DNA from: an uncultured Microbacterium sp.
GTDB lineage: Bacteria > Actinomycetota > Actinomycetes > Actinomycetales > Microbacteriaceae
Length of the DNA stretch: 64,000 nt
NCBI RefSeq assembly: GCF_947488465.1
Contig: NZ_CANKZA010000004.1
Coordinates: forward strand, 1-64,000
Direction: 5' to 3'
In this document: positions 18,378 to 27,610 of the stretch, piece by piece
Layout: the number at the start of each line of letters is the position of its first letter
Position numbering within the stretch: the stretch's first letter is position 1
Notes under the pieces: generated by a model
The model's database searches: none
What the model saw: only the letters and a program-made list of their open reading frames with translations
What the model was told of the DNA's origin: nothing
Position numbers and translations under genes: made by a program

Positions 18378-19372
18378 CCGCCATGGATTGGGCTTCCATC
18401 CTCTCCAACACGCTCAGCTACCTGCTCAGCCCGGTCACGATCGCCTACGCCCTCGCGGCGACGGGTCTGGCCGTCCACTTCGGTTACGCGGGCCTGCTGA
18501 ACTTCGGTATGGCCGGCTTCATGGCCCTCGGCGCCTACGGCTACGCCATCGGCATCCTCACCTTCGGCCTGCCGTGGTACCTCGCCATGCTCCTCGGCCT
18601 CGTGCTGGCGGCAATTTTCGCCGTCGTCCTCGGTGTACCGACCCTGCGTCTGCGCGCCGACTATCTCGCGATCGTGACGATCGCGGCGGCCGAGATCGTC
18701 CGCCTGCTGTTCACGACGCAGGTCTTCGACGAGTGGACCAACTCCGCCGACGGCCTGGGCAACTACAACGGCAGCTTCCAGTCATCCAACCCCTTCCCCG
18801 TGCTTCCCACGGGCGACCGGTACGGCTGGGGACCGTGGCAGTACACGGCACAGCAGCTCTGGGTGATCGTGTTCGGCTTGCTCGCGCTGGCGCTGTCGCT
18901 CTTCGTCGTCTGGTCGCTCATGAAGAGCCCGTGGGGCCGGGTGCTCAAGGGCATCCGTGAAGATGAGGATGCCGTGCGCTCGCTCGGCAAGAACGTCTTC
19001 GCCTACAAGATGCAGGCCCTCGTCGTCGGTGGTGTGATCGGTGCTCTCGGTGGCATCGTCTACGTCCTGCCCTCCGCGGTCATCCCGTCCAGCTACACGA
19101 CGGCCCTGACCTTCTTCCTCTGGACGATCCTGCTGCTCGGCGGCGCGTCGACGATCTTCGGACCGTCGGTCGGTGCCGTCATCTTCTGGATGGTCATGGC
19201 GCTGCTCGGCAACCTGCTTCCCGAGATGGCGAAGGCCGGATGGCTGCCGATGACCGACATCCAGGCCGGAACCCTCCGGTACATCCTCGTGGGCGTTGCG
19301 CTCATGCTCCTCGTGATCTTCAGGCCGCAGGGACTCCTCGGCGACAAGAGGGAGATGACCTTTGTCAAGTGA
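18374..19372 (+). CDS. livM: Branched-chain amino-acid ABC permease, LivM-type
   Basis: 332 aa with about ten hydrophobic helices. The conserved cytoplasmic coupling motif SPWGRVLKGIREDEDAVRSLG near residue 190 is typical of LivM. It pairs with LivH to form the membrane channel. It overlaps livH by 4 bp (GTG start) and livG by 11 bp. Confidence 0.92.
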   Translation: MTAMDWASILSNTLSYLLSPVTIAYALAATGLAVHFGYAGLLNFGMAGFMALGAYGYAIGILTFGLPWYLAMLLGLVLAAIFAVVLGVPTLRLRADYLAIVTIAAAEIVRLLFTTQVFDEWTNSADGLGNYNGSFQSSNPFPVLPTGDRYGWGPWQYTAQQLWVIVFGLLALALSLFVVWSLMKSPWGRVLKGIREDEDAVRSLGKNVFAYKMQALVVGGVIGALGGIVYVLPSAVIPSSYTTALTFFLWTILLLGGASTIFGPSVGAVIFWMVMALLGNLLPEMAKAGWLPMTDIQAGTLRYILVGVALMLLVIFRPQGLLGDKREMTFVK

Positions 19373-20360
19373 TCAGAATGCGGATGCCGTCACGGCACCC
19401 GCGACGGGAAGTATCGCCCGTCCCAAGGCGACCGGGCTCGCGAAAGGCGACGCCGTGCCCGGTGTCGCCAAAGTCGACCCGATCATGGTCATCGACGGTG
19501 TCACACGGCGCTTCGGGGGCCTGACCGCCGTCGACGTCGAGCACCTCGAGATCCCGCGGAACGCCATCACGGCCCTCATCGGCCCGAACGGCGCCGGCAA
19601 GACGACGCTGTTCAACCTGCTCTGCGGGTTCGACAAGCCGAACACCGGCGAGTGGTCGTATGACGGCAAGAATCTGGCCGGCATCCCCGCCTTTAAGGTG
19701 GCGCGGATGGGCCAGGTGCGCACGTTCCAGCTCACCAAGGCGCTGTCGCTGCTCACGGTGCTCGAGAACATGAAGCTCGGCGCGCCCGATCAGAAGGGCG
19801 AACGCTTCTGGCAGTCGTTCCTGCCGGCCACCTGGCGTGGCCAGGAGACGGCGAACGAGGAGAAGGCCCGGGGCCTGCTCGCGCGCTTCAAGCTCGATGC
19901 CAAAGAGAAGGACTTCGCCGCGTCGCTCTCGGGCGGCCAGCGGAAGCTCCTCGAGATGGCCCGCGCCCTGATGAGCGATCCCAACCTGGTCATGCTCGAC
20001 GAGCCGATGGCCGGGGTGAACCCCGCCCTCACCCAGTCGCTGCTCGACCACATCCTCGACCTCAAGGACCTGGGCGTGACCGTGCTCTTCGTCGAGCACG
20101 ATATGCACATGGTCCGCCACATCGCCGACTGGGTCGTCGTGATGGCCGAAGGCAAGGTCGTCGCCGAGGGGCCGCCCGACACCGTGATGGAAGATCAGGC
20201 CGTCATCGACGCCTACCTGGGCAGCCATCAGGACGTCGACCTCGGTGTCGTCACCGGACGCGTCTCGGGCGAACTCGACACGTCCGCGATCGCTCTCCTG
20301 GAAGAGATCAAAGAGGACGAGGCCGCGGCGATCGCCGACGCCGAGGAGGAGAAGAAGTGA
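19362..20360 (+). CDS. livG: Branched-chain amino-acid ABC ATPase, LivG-type
   Basis: 332 aa. Walker A GPNGAGKTTLFNLL, signature LSGGQRKLLEMARAL and Walker B LVMLDEPMAGVNP are present, with FVEHDMHMV after Walker B. An N-terminal ~40-residue extension and an acidic C-terminal tail (EEIKEDEAAAIADAEEEKK) lie outside the usual 255-residue LivG. The start is TTG at 19362, overlapping livM, with GAGGGAG about 8 nt upstream; a shorter form beginning at MVIDGVTRRF (~19485) is possible. Confidence 0.9.
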   Translation: MSSDQNADAVTAPATGSIARPKATGLAKGDAVPGVAKVDPIMVIDGVTRRFGGLTAVDVEHLEIPRNAITALIGPNGAGKTTLFNLLCGFDKPNTGEWSYDGKNLAGIPAFKVARMGQVRTFQLTKALSLLTVLENMKLGAPDQKGERFWQSFLPATWRGQETANEEKARGLLARFKLDAKEKDFAASLSGGQRKLLEMARALMSDPNLVMLDEPMAGVNPALTQSLLDHILDLKDLGVTVLFVEHDMHMVRHIADWVVVMAEGKVVAEGPPDTVMEDQAVIDAYLGSHQDVDLGVVTGRVSGELDTSAIALLEEIKEDEAAAIADAEEEKK

Positions 20361-21139
20361 CCGGCGAGACTGCTCCTGTACTGACGCCCACCGAGGGTCC
20401 GTCGACGGCTGAGATCGTCGTCGACGTCAAGGACCTCACGGCGGGCTACCTGCCCGGCATCAACATCATCAACGGCGCCAACCTCGTCGCCCGCAAGGGT
20501 GAGCTGATCGGCATCATCGGGCCCAACGGTGCCGGCAAGTCGACGCTGTTGAAGTCGATCTTCGGCATGGTGAAGGTGCGCGGTGGTGACATCACCCTGA
20601 ACGGTGAGTCGATCGTCGGACTCAAGGCCGACAAGCTCGTGCACCGCGGCGTGGCCTTCGTGCCGCAGAACAACAACGTGTTCCCGTCGCTGTCGATCGA
20701 AGAGAACCTGCAGATGGGGCTCTTCCAGAACCCGAAGATCTACGCCGAGCGCCTGGAGTTCGTCACCGGCATCTTCGCCGAGCTCGGCAAGCGCCTGAAG
20801 CAGCGGGCCGGGTCGCTCTCCGGTGGTGAGCGCCAGATGGTCGCGATGAGCCGGGCACTCATGATGGATCCGTCGGTGCTGCTCCTCGACGAGCCTTCGG
20901 CCGGTCTGTCGCCCGTCCGCCAGGACGACGCGTTCATCCGGGTCTCCGACATCAACAAGGCCGGCGTGACGACGATCATGGTCGAGCAGAACGCGCGGCG
21001 CTGCCTGCAGATCTGCGACCGCGGCTATGTGCTCGACCAGGGGCGCGACGCGCACCACGGCACCGGTCGCGACCTCCTGAACGATCCCCAGGTCATCGGC
21101 CTGTACCTGGGAACCCTCGGCGAGGACGAGAAGCACTGA
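20357..21139 (+). CDS. livF: Branched-chain amino-acid ABC ATPase, LivF-type
   Basis: 260 aa. Walker A GPNGAGKSTLLKSI, signature LSGGERQMVAMSRAL and Walker B VLLLDEPSAGLSP are present; LivF subunits partner LivG. It overlaps livG by 4 bp and is the last gene of the operon, followed by a strong terminator at 21159. The matching binding protein (livK) is not in the operon but lies convergent at 21380. Confidence 0.93.
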   Translation: MTGETAPVLTPTEGPSTAEIVVDVKDLTAGYLPGINIINGANLVARKGELIGIIGPNGAGKSTLLKSIFGMVKVRGGDITLNGESIVGLKADKLVHRGVAFVPQNNNVFPSLSIEENLQMGLFQNPKIYAERLEFVTGIFAELGKRLKQRAGSLSGGERQMVAMSRALMMDPSVLLLDEPSAGLSPVRQDDAFIRVSDINKAGVTTIMVEQNARRCLQICDRGYVLDQGRDAHHGTGRDLLNDPQVIGLYLGTLGEDEKH

Positions 21140-21158
21140 CGCGCCCACAGCGCGCGTA

Positions 21159-21200
21159 GGGGGGTGGATGCCGGTTCCCGGCATCCACCCCCCTCTTTTT
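21159..21200 (+). terminator. Rho-independent terminator of livHMGF
   Basis: A perfect 16-bp stem (21159-21174 with 21178-21193) with a 3-nt loop is followed by TCTTTTT. It lies 20 bp after the livF stop. The stem includes the common word GGATGCCGG. Confidence 0.9.
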
Positions 21201-21228
21201 CGCGCCGCACCCGCGCCGCCCCTCCCCC

Positions 21229-21300
21229 GCGAGACGCGACATCTGCGGTGAGACGCGACGTCGCGCAGGGCGTCTCACCGGGAATGTGCCGTCTCTCACG
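21229..21300. repeat. Four-arm intergenic repeat (GAGACGCGAC arms)
   Basis: Two direct arms GCGAGACGCGAC (21229) and GTGAGACGCGAC (21248) are followed by two reverse-complement-type arms CGTCTCACC (21271) and CCGTCTCTCACG (21289). It lies between the convergent livF and livK genes, between their terminators. It has the same layout as the elements at 23798 and 30422 but a different core word. Confidence 0.75.
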
Positions 21301-21329
21301 AGGAGGCGCGGGGCGGGATGCCGGGCAAC

Positions 21330-21366
21330 ACGCGGAAAGGGCCCCGGATTGCTCCGGGGCCCTTCC
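21330..21366 (-). terminator. Terminator of livK
   Basis: An 11-bp perfect stem (21338-21348 with 21353-21363) with a TTGC loop lies 14 bp beyond the livK stop. On the minus strand it is followed by TTTCC. Confidence 0.75.
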
Positions 21367-21379
21367 GTGCGTGAGAAAC

Positions 21380-22645
21380 TCAGCGAGTTTCGACGCGCTC
21401 GTGCATGTTGTCGGCACCGAACTGGAAGATACCGATGGATGCTTCGGTCGGGTCGCCGGCGTCGTCGAACGTGACCGGTCCGGAGTATCCGTCGTAGTCG
21501 GCCACGCCACCCTCGAGGATGATGTCGGCGCACTCGGCGAACGAGGTGCAGGTCGTGCCCTCACCGCTGCCGCCGGAGACTTCCTGGAGCTTGGTCGCGA
21601 TGTCCGGACCCGTCGTCGAACCGGCGGCGAGCGAAGCCAGCGCCAGCAGGATGACCGCGTCGTAGGACTCAGCCGCGTACGAGAAGTCCTCGAGGTCGGT
21701 GTTGCCACCCTCGACCCAGGCAGCGTTCAGGCGCTCCTTGAAGTCGTCCTCGAGCACCGGTCCGGGCGTCGTGCCCTTGGCACCCTCGAGCGAGACCGAC
21801 ACGCCGTCGCCCCACTGCTTGAGGTTTCCGTCGACCAGGTAGAAGTTCTCGGCGCTCTGGCCGGCGTTCACCAGCAGCGGCGCGATGGTCGCGAACTGTT
21901 CGAACGTGATCAGCACGATCGCATCGGGGTTGGCCGCCGTCACGGTCGCCACCTGCGCGTCGAACGAGCTGTCGCCGTCGTTGTAGGACGCCTCGGCCAC
22001 GACGGTACCGCCGGTGGACTCGAAGACCTCCTTCACGACGCCGAAGAGGCCGGTGCCGTACGCGTCGTTCTGGTAGATGATGCCGATGTTCTTGTGGCCG
22101 TCTTCGGCGACAAGGTTTCCGAGCACCTCACCCTGCAGCAGGTCGCTGGGGGCGGTACGCCAGTAGAGGTTGTCGTCTTCCCACGTGGTGAAGTCCGGCG
22201 AGGTGTTCGCCGGCGAGAAGGTGATGATGCCGGCCGCGACGTTGGAGTCGAGGAAGAGCTTGGTCACACCCGATGCGGCGGCGCCGATCATGGCCGACAC
22301 TCCCGCGTTCTGGAGCTTGGGAACCGTGGTCTCGAACGCCTTGTTGTCCGCGTCACCCGAGTCACCCGGAGTGAAGTCAACCGTGAGGCCCTTTGCGGCT
22401 TCGTTGACCTCGTTGACGGCCAGCAGCACGCCGGCTTCCTCGGGCGGGCCGAGGAAAGCGAGGCTACCCGTCTGGGGCAGCACGCTTCCGATCGAGAGGG
22501 TGAGGTCCTCGGCGGGAGCGCTGCTCTCGGACGGGGTGGTGGTGGTTCCTCCGCCGGCACAGCCGGCGAGAAGGACCGCGCTGACAGCGACAACGGCGAT
22601 GCCGCCGAGTGTCTTGCCGGCGCGTGAACGTGTGAAGACGCTCAT
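21380..22645 (-). CDS. livK: Branched-chain amino-acid ABC substrate-binding lipoprotein
   Basis: 421 aa, type I periplasmic-binding fold (Leu/Ile/Val-binding family). A lipoprotein signal peptide ends with the lipobox LLAGC, lipidated Cys29. A Gly/Thr/Ser linker leads to the mature domain beginning LTIGSVLPQTGSLAFLGPP, the usual start of LivJ/LivK-like proteins. It presumably feeds the LivHMGF transporter encoded convergently at 17019-21139. The specificity (amino acid, amide, urea-like or aromatic) is not evident. Confidence 0.9.
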   Translation of the reverse strand: MSVFTRSRAGKTLGGIAVVAVSAVLLAGCAGGGTTTTPSESSAPAEDLTLSIGSVLPQTGSLAFLGPPEEAGVLLAVNEVNEAAKGLTVDFTPGDSGDADNKAFETTVPKLQNAGVSAMIGAAASGVTKLFLDSNVAAGIITFSPANTSPDFTTWEDDNLYWRTAPSDLLQGEVLGNLVAEDGHKNIGIIYQNDAYGTGLFGVVKEVFESTGGTVVAEASYNDGDSSFDAQVATVTAANPDAIVLITFEQFATIAPLLVNAGQSAENFYLVDGNLKQWGDGVSVSLEGAKGTTPGPVLEDDFKERLNAAWVEGGNTDLEDFSYAAESYDAVILLALASLAAGSTTGPDIATKLQEVSGGSGEGTTCTSFAECADIILEGGVADYDGYSGPVTFDDAGDPTEASIGIFQFGADNMHERVETR

Positions 22646-22803
22646 TTTGCTCCTTGGTGTAGGTGAACACGGGACAGCTCAGGAACGGCCCCAGTGGGAT
22701 AAACCTAACCGCAGGGCGGTCTCGCGAGTGTTGCAATGTGTTAACGACATGTAACGCGACTCAATCGTTACTTTGCCGCGCGATCACGCGGAAGGGAGCG
22801 TTC

Positions 22804-23733
22804 TCACACCACGGGTCCGATCGCGGCGATGCGCACCTTGCGCGCGGCCCGCAGCGAGTCGACGGTGAGGATGATCAGCGCGACCCACACCAGGGCGAAT
22901 CCCATCCACCGCTCGAGCGGCATCGGCTCCTGCAGCAGCCACGCACCGGTGATGAACTGCAGAATCGGGGCGACGAACTGCAGCAAGCCGATGACGCTCA
23001 GCGGCGCGCGGCGCGCACCCGCGGCGAACAGGAGCAACGGAATCGCGGTCACCACACCCGCGAGCAGGAGCAGCGTCGTGTGCCCGAGTCCGAGCGTTCC
23101 GATCGTGAGGCCGGTCGTCGCGCCCACGACGACGAGTTGGATGCCGGCGATCGGCGCCAGCCAGAGGGATTCGAGCGTGAGGCCGCTGACGGCATCCACT
23201 TGCGGACCGATCTGCTTCTTCACGAGCCCGTACGTGCCGAACGACGCCGCGAGAGTGAGGGCGATCCAGGGGAAGGCGCCGTAGCCGACGACGATGACCA
23301 TGACGGCGAGCGCGGCGATGCCGATCGCGACCCACTGCGCGACGCGGAGCCGTTCCTTCAGCACGAGCACGCCGAGAAGCACCGTGACGATCGGGTTGAT
23401 GAAATAGCCGAGGCTTCCCTCGATCACGTGCCCCGTCAGGGTCGAGATGAGGAACACCTGCCAGTTCACGTAGATGAGCAGTCCGGCGATGATCGTCCAG
23501 AACACGAGGCGCCGGTCGCGGAGGATCGCGATGAGGTTCGACCATGTGCGGGTGACTGTCAGCAAAATCGCGCAGAACGCGAGAGAGAAGAGGATGCGCC
23601 AACTGACCACCTCCCACGGCCCCGTGGGCGCCAGCGTGAGGAAGTAGAGGGGCATGAAGCCCCAGAGGAAGTAGGCGACGAACGCGTAGACCCCGCCGAG
23701 TCGCTGGTCGCGGGTATGCTCGTCGGGTGTCAT
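22804..23733 (-). CDS. rarD: RarD-type EamA-family transporter
   Basis: 309 aa with ten transmembrane helices in two EamA repeats. The N-terminal pattern GGVYAFVAYFLWGFMPLYF, then WRILFSLAF, and the GYFINPIVTVLLGVLVLKERL segment are typical of RarD (drug/metabolite transporter superfamily). The substrate is unknown. ATG 23731-23733 was chosen; the longer frame to 23865 reads through the intergenic repeat. Confidence 0.9.
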   Translation of the reverse strand: MTPDEHTRDQRLGGVYAFVAYFLWGFMPLYFLTLAPTGPWEVVSWRILFSLAFCAILLTVTRTWSNLIAILRDRRLVFWTIIAGLLIYVNWQVFLISTLTGHVIEGSLGYFINPIVTVLLGVLVLKERLRVAQWVAIGIAALAVMVIVVGYGAFPWIALTLAASFGTYGLVKKQIGPQVDAVSGLTLESLWLAPIAGIQLVVVGATTGLTIGTLGLGHTTLLLLAGVVTAIPLLLFAAGARRAPLSVIGLLQFVAPILQFITGAWLLQEPMPLERWMGFALVWVALIILTVDSLRAARKVRIAAIGPVV

Positions 23734-23797
23734 GGGTCCAAGCCTAGAACGGTCGTGACACTTCGCGGGCCACGCGGCATCCGACCCGCCCCTCGTC

Positions 23798-23881
23798 GCC
23801 GAGCCGACAAACTCCGCGCGAGCCGACAAGATCATCCCGCAAAGAAGCTGTCGGATCGCGCGCAAGGTGTCGGGTCGGGCG
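23798..23881. repeat. Four-arm intergenic repeat (GCGAGCCGACA arms)
   Basis: Arms GCCGAGCCGACA (23798) and GCGAGCCGACA (23818) are followed by degenerate reverse arms TGTCGGATCGC (23849) and TGTCGGGTCGG (23868). The same core word and order occur at 30422-30507. It lies between the groES terminator and the rarD start. Confidence 0.8.
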
Positions 23882-23900
23882 AAAGCGCCGGGAGGAAACG

Positions 23901-23934
23901 ACGAAGGCCCCCGGACGGATCCGGGGGCCTTCGT
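23901..23934 (-). terminator. Terminator of groES
   Basis: A perfect 14-bp stem (23901-23914 with 23921-23934) with a 6-nt loop lies 12 bp beyond the groES stop. Because of its symmetry it could also act on the plus strand, where it is followed by CGAAAA. Confidence 0.75.
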
Positions 23935-23946
23935 CGAAAAGCGGTG

Positions 23947-24243
23947 TCAGCGAACGACGACGGCGAGCACGTCGCGAGCCGACAGAACGAGGAACTCCTC
24001 GCCGCCGAACTTCACTTCGGTGCCACCGTACTTGCTGTAGATGACGCGGTCGCCGACGGCGACGTCGAGCGGCACACGGTTGCCGTTGTCGTCGATGCGG
24101 CCGGGGCCCACCGCGTGGACTTCACCCTCCTGGGGCTTCTCCTTCGCGGTGTCGGGGATGACGAGGCCACTGGACGTGACCTGCTCAGCCTCGACCTGCT
24201 TGATGACGATGCGGTCTTCGAGTGGCTTGATGGAAACCGACAC
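23947..24243 (-). CDS. groES: Co-chaperonin GroES (Cpn10)
   Basis: 98 aa, the standard size. It begins [16 protein letters not shown] and has the mobile loop ~19-33 ([23 protein letters not shown]), followed by the GroES pattern [15 protein letters not shown]. It caps the GroEL cage during folding. It appears monocistronic: a terminator follows and no groEL is in the window, so GroEL is encoded elsewhere. Two CIRCE operators upstream indicate HrcA control. Confidence 0.97.
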   Translation of the reverse strand: MSVSIKPLEDRIVIKQVEAEQVTSSGLVIPDTAKEKPQEGEVHAVGPGRIDDNGNRVPLDVAVGDRVIYSKYGGTEVKFGGEEFLVLSARDVLAVVVR

Positions 24244-24284
24244 GGTCTACCTCTTTCTTGCTGGGCGTAGAACTTCAAGACTGA

Positions 24285-24311
24285 TTGGCACCCACACCGG
24301 TGGAGTGCTAA
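24285..24311. promoter_or_regulatory. CIRCE operator 1 (HrcA)
   Basis: Arms TTGGCACCC and GAGTGCTAA are separated by 9 nt, matching the CIRCE consensus (9-N9-9) at most positions, with the right arm perfect. It lies 42 bp before the groES start, on its 5' leader or promoter. Confidence 0.85.
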
Positions 24312-24329
24312 CTCAAGTCTAGGGCGCAG

Positions 24330-24356
24330 TTGGCACTCGTGCAACGCGAGTGCCAA
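24330..24356. promoter_or_regulatory. CIRCE operator 2 (HrcA)
   Basis: A perfectly symmetrical 9-N9-9 palindrome, TTGGCACTC / GAGTGCCAA, differs from consensus only by G for A (and C for T) at the third and seventh positions of the arms. It is centred 45 bp upstream of operator 1. It also lies 30 bp before the divergent methyltransferase gene, so heat-shock control could extend to it. Confidence 0.85.
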
Positions 24357-24385
24357 TTCTCCGGTGATCCGCCTAGGCTGGCCGA

Positions 24386-25564
24386 GTGGACCACGCCGAG
24401 TTGACTGCACTGCTGACCCCCGAGGGACTTCGGCTGGTCGATGAGCTCGACGGCGCCAGCGATGTGACCGGGGCAGTCTCGCGCCTGCGCGCATCCGGTC
24501 TCTCCCCCGACCTCGTCTCCGCCGCCGTCGGGCAGGCGCGACTCCGCGCCCGCGCGCGCGCCAAGTTCGGTCCGTTCGCCGACCGGATGCTGTTCACCCG
24601 CGCCGGCCTCGAACAGGCCACGCGACTGTCGGTCGCGGCTCGTCATGCCGGCCGGTTCCGCGACAACGGCGTCCGGCGCATCGCCGACCTCGGCTGCGGG
24701 ATCGGGGGCGACGCGCTCGGCTTCGCGGGCATCGGCCTGGACGTGCTGGCCGTGGATGCGGATGAGATCACCGCCGCGATCGCGGCGTACAACCTGGCGC
24801 CGTTCGGCGATGCGGCGACGGTGACATCCGCGCGCGCCGAAGATGTCGACCTCTCCGGCGTGGATGCCGTCTGGCTCGACCCCGCGCGCCGCACGGTGGG
24901 GCACACCGAGACGACCCGGGTCGGCGCCGGTGACTGGTCTCCCTCGCTGGCCTGGGTGTTCGACCTGATGAGCCGGATGCCCACGGGCGTGAAGCTCGGC
25001 CCCGCGTTCGATCGCACTCTGATCCCCGACGACGTCGAGGCGCAGTGGATCAGTGTCGACGGGTCGACGATCGAACTCGTGCTGTGGTCGGGGACGCTGG
25101 CGCGAGACGGCATCCGTCGGTCGGCGCTCGTGATCCGTGGGGATGCCGCGCACGAGCTGACCGCGGCAGGAGACACCGCTGATGCCCCAGTGCGCGGGCT
25201 CGGTGAGTACGTGCACGAGCCGGACGGAGCGGTCATCCGTGCACGGCTGATCGGCGAGGTGGCTCGGTCACTCGAGGCGGGCATGCTCGATCCGAAGATC
25301 GCGTATCTGACCTCGGATGCCGCGGTCACGAGCCCGTTTGTGCAGAGCTTCCGCGTGCGCGAGAAGCTGCCGTCCGATGTGAAGGCGCTCGCGCGAGCCC
25401 TGAAGGAGCGGGACATCGGGACACTCGAGATCAAGAAGCGCGGCGTCGACATCGACCCTGCCGTGCTCCGGACGAAGCTCAAGCTCCGAGGTCCGGAGTC
25501 GGCGACGCTGATCCTGACCCGCGTCGGCTCGACGCGACTCGCGCTCCTCGCCGACCGCGTCTGA
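24386..25564 (+). CDS. THUMP-like-domain class I SAM methyltransferase
   Basis: 392 aa. A helical N-terminal region precedes the SAM-binding motif ADLGCGIGGDALGF (~residues 94-107), then AVDADE as the acidic end of strand 2, and VWLDPARR as a DPPR-like motif. The C-terminus (VKALARALKERDIGTLEIKKRGVDIDP) matches the THUMP-like domain found after methyltransferase domains in actinobacteria. It is probably an RNA or protein methyltransferase; the substrate is unknown. GTG start. It diverges from groES across the CIRCE sites. Confidence 0.85.
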   Translation: MDHAELTALLTPEGLRLVDELDGASDVTGAVSRLRASGLSPDLVSAAVGQARLRARARAKFGPFADRMLFTRAGLEQATRLSVAARHAGRFRDNGVRRIADLGCGIGGDALGFAGIGLDVLAVDADEITAAIAAYNLAPFGDAATVTSARAEDVDLSGVDAVWLDPARRTVGHTETTRVGAGDWSPSLAWVFDLMSRMPTGVKLGPAFDRTLIPDDVEAQWISVDGSTIELVLWSGTLARDGIRRSALVIRGDAAHELTAAGDTADAPVRGLGEYVHEPDGAVIRARLIGEVARSLEAGMLDPKIAYLTSDAAVTSPFVQSFRVREKLPSDVKALARALKERDIGTLEIKKRGVDIDPAVLRTKLKLRGPESATLILTRVGSTRLALLADRV

Positions 25565-25594
25565 GGCGACACCGGCGTTCAGCGACGCCGGCGT

Positions 25595-26017
25595 TCAGCC
25601 GAAGAGCGGGCCTTGCGTCGAGGCCCACCAGAGCCACCCGGCGCTGTAGAGGACCGACAGCAGACTGAGGCACAGCGCCCAGACGGATGTGCTGCGCGAT
25701 TCCCACGGCCGCCGCAGCGCGACGACGGCGAGGCCCGCACCGACGAGCCCGATGAGGAATCCCCAGCCGACCAGGAACGACACGATCAGACCGAGGATCG
25801 CGAACGTGAGCGCCCATGCGGCGCTACGCGGCAGCGGCGCCGCCACCGGTGCCCACTGGACGTCGACGACGTGGGTGGATTCGGTGATGGGGACGGGCTC
25901 GGTCATCGGGCGGTGGAATCCGCCGCGGTGCTCGCCCGGCAACGCCGAGTCGGCCGACACCGCTGCGACGGCTTCGGACGGCGCCTCGACGCGGGGAATC
26001 TTCTGCTCCTCGTTCAC
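25595..26017 (-). CDS. Small membrane protein of unknown function
   Basis: 140 aa. A Pro/Glu-rich cytoplasmic N-terminal ~65 residues is followed by two or three hydrophobic segments ([29 protein letters not shown] and [19 protein letters not shown]). It recalls DUF4190-like proteins but I do not recognise it firmly. GTG start overlapping the tsaD stop by 4 bp, so it is the last gene of the t6A operon. Confidence 0.65.
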   Translation of the reverse strand: MNEEQKIPRVEAPSEAVAAVSADSALPGEHRGGFHRPMTEPVPITESTHVVDVQWAPVAAPLPRSAAWALTFAILGLIVSFLVGWGFLIGLVGAGLAVVALRRPWESRSTSVWALCLSLLSVLYSAGWLWWASTQGPLFG

Positions 26018-27069
26018 GCCTGCACCGCCACCTGGATCTCGGTGACCGGAAGGGTGGAGTCCGCGCCGAAGGCAAGCGTGGATGCCGGCCGCCCGCTGCG
26101 GATGAGCTCGGACGCGAGCGCCGCGATCATCGCGCCGTTATCGGTGCAGAGGCTGAGCGGAGGGATGCGGACGGCGACTCCGGCGGCCGCGGCGCGTTCG
26201 AGCGCGACGTCGCGCAGGCGCCGGTTGGCGATCACTCCCCCGCCGAGCAGCAGACGGGGAACATCGTGGCGGGCACACGCATCCAGTGCTTTCGTCACGA
26301 GCACATCGACGACGGCTTCGCGGAACGACGCGGCCACATCGGCGATGTCGACCCCGTCGGCTTCGTGCTGCTCGACCCAGCGGGCGACCGCGGTCTTCAG
26401 CCCCGAGAACGAGAAGTCGTACCGGCGAGTGGCCATGTCGGATGCGCGGGAGAGGCCGCGCGGGAAACGGATGGCGTCCGGGTTGCCGGTCGCGGCGACG
26501 CGGTCGATCTCGGGACCGCCCGGGTAGGGCAGTCCGAGGATTCGTGCAATCTTGTCGAACGCTTCGCCGGCGGCATCGTCCATCGTCTCGCCGAGCATCT
26601 CGACATCGCTGACGAGGTCGCGGACGAGGAGGAGGGAGGTGTGCCCACCGCTGACGAGCAGGGCGACGGTCGGGTACTCGACCTCCTCGCCGGTAAGGAG
26701 GTCCGCGGCGATATGGCCTACGAGGTGGTTCACGGCGTAGAGCGGCTTGTCGAGGCTGACAGCGAGCGCCTTGGCTGCGCCGACGCCGACCATCAGCGCG
26801 CCCGCGAGGCCCGGGCCGCTCGTGACGGCGACGGCATCCAGGTCTCCGAGCCGGATCCCGGCTTCGGCCACAGCCGCCTCGATCGCCGGCTGCAGCGCCT
26901 CGAGGTGCGCGCGCGCCGCGACTTCGGGCACGACGCCGCCGTAGCGGGCGTGCTCGTCCATCGAACTGGCGATCGTGTTGCTGAGCAAGGTCCGTCCGCG
27001 GACGATTCCGATGCCGGTTTCGTCACAACTGGTCTCGATCCCCAGAACCAGGGGTTCGTCGCGGCTCAT
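26014..27069 (-). CDS. tsaD: tRNA N6-threonylcarbamoyladenosine transferase TsaD
   Basis: 351 aa ASKHA-fold protein. [14 protein letters not shown] at the N-terminus, the His-containing [13 protein letters not shown] and NHLVGHI metal-binding region, and [11 protein letters not shown] near the C-terminus are the hallmark segments. With TsaB and TsaE it transfers threonylcarbamoyl to A37 of ANN-decoding tRNAs. ATG 27067-27069 (MSRDEPLV) was chosen; the longer frame overlaps rimI. Confidence 0.96.
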   Translation of the reverse strand: MSRDEPLVLGIETSCDETGIGIVRGRTLLSNTIASSMDEHARYGGVVPEVAARAHLEALQPAIEAAVAEAGIRLGDLDAVAVTSGPGLAGALMVGVGAAKALAVSLDKPLYAVNHLVGHIAADLLTGEEVEYPTVALLVSGGHTSLLLVRDLVSDVEMLGETMDDAAGEAFDKIARILGLPYPGGPEIDRVAATGNPDAIRFPRGLSRASDMATRRYDFSFSGLKTAVARWVEQHEADGVDIADVAASFREAVVDVLVTKALDACARHDVPRLLLGGGVIANRRLRDVALERAAAAGVAVRIPPLSLCTDNGAMIAALASELIRSGRPASTLAFGADSTLPVTEIQVAVQA

Positions 27070-27121
27070 GTCGTGGCCTCCGTGTGGCTCACAGGGATCG
27101 AAGCCTGCTTCTCGCACGCGA

Positions 27122-27610
27122 TCATGAGCACACCCCTGCATCCGCGGCGGCGCGGGCTGCCCATCCGACCAGGTCGAGCTTCATGACCACGGCATCCACA
27201 TCGTCGGGCTGGTAGTACCGCGGGCGGCGGGCGATCTCGAGGAACCCCTCCGAGGCGTAGAGGGCTGTCGCGACCGGATTGTCGGCGCGCACCTCCAGGA
27301 AGACCTCGCGCGCGCCGCGCTCGCGAGCGGCGCGGAGCAACGCCGTGAGCAGCTCACGACCTCGGCCGCGCCCTCGAGCTGTCACGGCGATCGCGATGGT
27401 CTGGATATCGGCGTCGGCTCCGCCCTGAACGGCACGCACACCGCCATACCCGAGGAACAGGCCGGCCTCCTCGAGGACCAGGTAGTGACTGTGAGGCGAA
27501 GCGAGCTCGTCGCGCATCATCGCGTCACTCCAGGCATCCGTCGGAAAAGACGTGCGCTCGAGGTCCATGATGGCGGCGAGGTCTTCCGTCGTCGCGTCGC
27601 GCAGACTCAT
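27122..27610 (-). CDS. rimI: Ribosomal-protein-alanine N-acetyltransferase (RimI-like)
   Basis: 162 aa GNAT fold. The acetyl-CoA P-loop [15 protein letters not shown] (Q/RxxGxG/A type) lies near residues 85-100 and [19 protein letters not shown] is the conserved motif B. RimI acetylates the N-terminus of ribosomal protein S18 in E. coli; in actinobacteria it is commonly encoded between tsaB and tsaD, as here. ATGA overlap with tsaB; 52 bp before tsaD. Confidence 0.9.
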   Translation of the reverse strand: MSLRDATTEDLAAIMDLERTSFPTDAWSDAMMRDELASPHSHYLVLEEAGLFLGYGGVRAVQGGADADIQTIAIAVTARGRGRGRELLTALLRAARERGAREVFLEVRADNPVATALYASEGFLEIARRPRYYQPDDVDAVVMKLDLVGWAARAAADAGVCS

